From Conidiobolus incongruus B7586 (taxonomy: Eukaryota > Entomophthoromycota > Entomophthoromycetes > Entomophthorales > Conidiobolaceae): a stretch of DNA of 21,639 nt. Position 1 is the stretch's first letter, and each line of letters starts with the position of its first letter. The notes beneath the pieces were generated by a model. It saw only the letters and a program-made list of their open reading frames with translations. It ran no database searches and had not been told where the DNA came from. Both the position numbers and the translations under genes were made by a program. Shown in pieces: positions 18,562-21,639 of this stretch. The DNA is taken from positions 1-21,639 of the forward strand of contig JNEM01009161.1 in the NCBI GenBank assembly GCA_000697335.1, given 5' to 3'.

Positions 18562-18762
18562 ATTGGTTGATGCATTGAATGTGAATGTTTTATTCTGAAT
18601 CCTCGCTTTTTATTGGTTAATAAGCACCTCAAATTAATATTTATTACCCATCTGACCAATCAGTCGGCATTTTTCTCACCAACTTCAATAATTCATTTTA
18701 TCCAAAAACAACATCTCTTGACCTCAATTCGATTAAATTTCCTCTAATAAGATTCTCATTGG
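18562..18762. promoter_or_regulatory. Four CCAAT motifs upstream of the chitin synthase gene
   Basis: CCAAT pentamers lie at 18562-18566, 18612-18616 and 18758-18762 on the minus strand (the gene strand) and at 18656-18660 on the plus strand (CCAATCA). That is four in about 200 bp, 190-395 bp from the start codon, where well under one is expected at this base composition. They are candidate Hap2/3/5-type sites. Confidence 0.45.
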
Positions 18763-21021
18763 TCAAAAAAGAAGTAAGTAAACATGTAAAATAGAATCTT
18801 CAGCTTTTATTGATATTTTACAAGTAACAAGGAGCTTATGAAATATTGTCCTTATATTGATTTATAGATTATTATATCAAGGCTAATTAAACCAAATCCT
18901 TTATATTTTCAAATAATCGTCGTTAAACAAATATAAAATTTAAGAATTATTTAGGCAAAGTATGATTTTTTTTGTTCATTAAACCTCTCCAATTCTATAT
19001 TCCATTAAACAATAAAAAGTAATAAATCTATTTATTTTAAAAAAACAACTAAAAACATAAATTATTTGTGGTAATGTCAAAAATAGGGAATTAAAATAAT
19101 TTGATAAAATAAACTATACTCTATAAATGCTTCGTTTTATTAATATTTAAAATGTGTAATCAATCATTTTGGCATTCGATCATTATTTAGCATGAATAAT
19201 CTCTTGAAAGTTAAATTTTGAGTTGAACTCAAAGATGATTTAATTGATCCATATTCACATGAAATAAACCACACGTTTTAACCTTATTAATTATCCAATC
19301 AAATTGATTTTCATATAATTTATATCAAAATATGGTTTATTATAATAATTTAAAAAGATAATGAGATGTATTAAAATGATGATGCTATTATAAAACTCTC
19401 AGATTTCAATTATAGTGAAAGTACCACGATCATTCGTTTGGCTTTATTATTGTTTTAGTAAGGGTAATAATAATTGATTAATATACTTGAAAACTTCACA
19501 CTTGTCACTTTTTCGAATTACGAAGCTTTATTTTACTTGAAGCATTTAATTTAATAGGTTTTAAAAATTTAAAATTTAATCATTTTCAACACTTTATGGA
19601 TTTATTTATATTAAAATTGAAAATAGATGCCTAAATGGCAGGAAACTGAAGTGAATAGTGGGAATTTTAACAATCATTCTGAAAACTAATCCATTTCATC
19701 CATTCCAACTAGGTACAAGAGCCAATATTAGGTTATTATTGGATATTTTTGATATATATATATAGATAAATTTTCTTATTCTCAAATATCAGATCACTTA
19801 ATAATCTAAAATGATTTCATCTAACTTCAATACCAATCTATAATTAAAAATTTTAAAAATTTTTCTTGTTATATTTAATAATTTTTACCAATTTGAAAAA
19901 TACAAATTAAAATGTAAACAAAAGTGAAAGTTAATATTTAAATTAGTTTTTTCATTAATTTGAAACCTTAAATTTATCAACTTTTTTATTTTAGTTAGTG
20001 ATTTGTCAAGAGTTTTATTTCTACCCTTTAAAATTTTATAATCTTTTTAATATTTAGCAACGTTAAAAGTCATGAGTATTACATTTATTAGATTGTTATT
20101 GTTAAACTAAATCAAAAACGCTATCACTTATGTGAATATGCTGCAACTATTTGAATATTAAATATGTACAAAACAGTGTCAAATTTATCATTTTTTCAAA
20201 TTATTGATAGCAAAATTTCAAAACAATTATCAAATGCTTTAGCATTTATTCATATATAACAAATTTAAACGTAAAGGTTCTATTTAAAGTTTAACTATAA
20301 CAACGTTTGGTTTTCATCAATTTTGGAAATTTATAAAACATATCTGCTCTCACATTATTAAGCAAATTTTAGAAATTTACTTAAATAATCAATATATGGA
20401 AAAAATATAAATAACTATATCATCAAAGTATTTATAAAGTTTATTAGTGTTTTAATAATTCGCAGTTTTATAACAAATAAAATGACTATTAATAATCTTG
20501 AGTGTAATATCCTGTAATCATAAACCTCACCTTCAATGAAACATATTCAAGTACTTCTATTTTTGAATGGTTAACCAATTCATTCCAATACTACACAGCC
20601 ATATTATAAACACAGTTTAAATAAAAAAAGAATTTAATAAATTATATAAATAAATATTTGAATCCAAATGGTAAACTTTAATAATATCATAGCATACTAA
20701 TATTTTATTTTAATCTAGTCTATATCTCAGGGAAACCGTGATTAATTATTAGTTTTTAAAATTTACTAAATTTGATTTTTAAAAATAATCTTATATTTAT
20801 AATGATAATATGTTTTTATGAATTTTTTACAATTAAATATATAAATTACAATTTTTTTGACTTTAATTATTACAAATTTATATTATTTTAAAATTTGAGT
20901 TTAGTACAATTTCAAATTATTAAATTAAATTACTTTGTATATTTAATTGCGATCAATTTTAAAAGTATATTACTCTATCATTAACTAAAATTTATTAGTG
21001 ACAATTATTAGTATATGGTAT

Positions 21022-21049
21022 AGATACCTAAAAATGTTATTAGGTATCT
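21022..21049. repeat. 10-bp perfect inverted repeat with 8-nt loop
   Basis: AGATACCTAA (21022-21031) pairs with TTAGGTATCT (21040-21049). The arms include three G/C pairs. No gene is adjacent. Confidence 0.75.
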
Positions 21050-21639
21050 TTAATCATCTAAGCGAATCAATATTCACCATCTTATCAAGGTAAGTTTAGT
21101 GAAGGTTACAATATTCATGATATTGTACTAGGTTTGGTCATATTTATATATCAACGCTTTGACTACTTATATCAATTTATTACAAATGACTATATAAAAG
21201 CTATAAAATTAATATGTAACTTAAATTGATAATTATATTAAATCAAATTGGTATTGTAATATTGAATTAATACATTCATGTCATAAAATTTCATTAGTTA
21301 TATCTATAATTTTGAAATTAGTTTGAAATTTATAAATTTATTTTGCACTGAATATATTCATTCTTAAACAGTTTTAAATAAATCAATGTTATGTTAATAA
21401 ATTTATATTATTCTTTGATATTCATTAGCATATTATGTCTATATTAATTTGACTATATAAGGATCTTTGGTATATAATTAATATAATAAATATAATATAT
21501 ATTATTGATATAAATTATTTTAATTTTAGATCATATATTTTAAAGATATAAATTAATATATAAGCTTTGTTAATAAATTTAATAACTTAAACCAATTTAT
21601 TATCATATGGACTAGCTTTGAATAACTATATATTTTTAT

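Larger units (their letters stand above)
18430..21639. other. AT-rich region upstream of the chitin synthase gene, no gene seen
   Basis: The first 350 bases probably form the chitin synthase promoter. Beyond about 18800 the sequence is AT-rich without a convincing frame, tRNA or repeat array. It holds small hairpins at 21022-21049 and 21107-21127 (TACAATAT, 5-nt loop, ATATTGTA) and a short TA run near 19752-19764. Confidence 0.75.

Noticed and set aside
1-21639. Mitochondrial or bacterial origin because of the high A+T content
   Set aside because: GT...AG introns, eukaryotic nuclear protein families, polyadenylation-like signals and ordinary stop usage (TAA, TAG) point to nuclear fungal DNA.
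1-21639. tRNA genes, CRISPR arrays, retroelements or virus-like elements
   Set aside because: I looked for conserved tRNA boxes, regularly spaced repeats and polymerase, integrase or capsid motifs and saw none, although a weak tRNA could be missed by eye.

Overview
The window looks like nuclear DNA of an AT-rich, early-diverging fungus. The evidence is a division 1 chitin synthase, two very short spliceosomal introns (51 and 52 nt, GT...AG), a fungal-style Gcn4/AP-1-like bZIP factor, mostly single-exon genes, and intergenic DNA that falls to about 15% G+C (9 of 60 bases at 12841-12900). An Entomophthoromycotina or Zoopagomycota-type fungus such as Conidiobolus would fit, but that is inference from composition and intron style. 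I recognised no mobile element, virus-like element, tRNA, rRNA or CRISPR array.

Layout. (1) 1-2108: AT-rich DNA ending in the promoter of gene 1. (2) 2109-3317 (+): a GlpQ-type glycerophosphodiester phosphodiesterase with an N-terminal hydrophobic anchor. (3) 3318-4444: spacer with a run of inverted repeats. (4) 4445-5122 (+): a polo-box-domain protein with no kinase domain. (5) 5123-8435: a gene-free stretch whose part from about 5730 on is much richer in G+C (over 50% in places) and carries palindromes and recurring motifs. It ends in a TATA box and a 448-nt leader with no ATG. (6) 8436-9452 (+): an unrecognised protein with an evenly spaced tryptophan ladder and a Ser/Pro-rich, phosphosite-dense, NLS-bearing tail. 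(7) 9453-14766: a 5.3-kb AT-rich desert with strong inverted repeats. (8) 14767-15502 (+): a two-exon bZIP transcription factor with a perfect TGACTCA site just upstream. (9) 15837-18368 (-): a two-exon chitin synthase, convergent with the bZIP gene. A perfect 14-bp inverted repeat lies next to its start codon, and CCAAT motifs lie further upstream. (10) 18430-21639: AT-rich DNA without recognisable genes.

The genes do not form an obvious pathway. The themes are cell surface and lipid turnover (chitin synthase, phosphodiesterase) and regulation (polo-box protein, bZIP, putative nuclear protein with a large upstream region). The most unusual items are the kinase-less polo-box protein that keeps its phosphopeptide-binding residues, the tryptophan-ladder protein behind its large upstream region, the likely bZIP self-regulation site, and the hairpin abutting the chitin synthase start codon.

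Two start codons were chosen as the first ATG rather than a longer open frame: the phosphodiesterase begins at 2109 and the polo-box gene at 4445.
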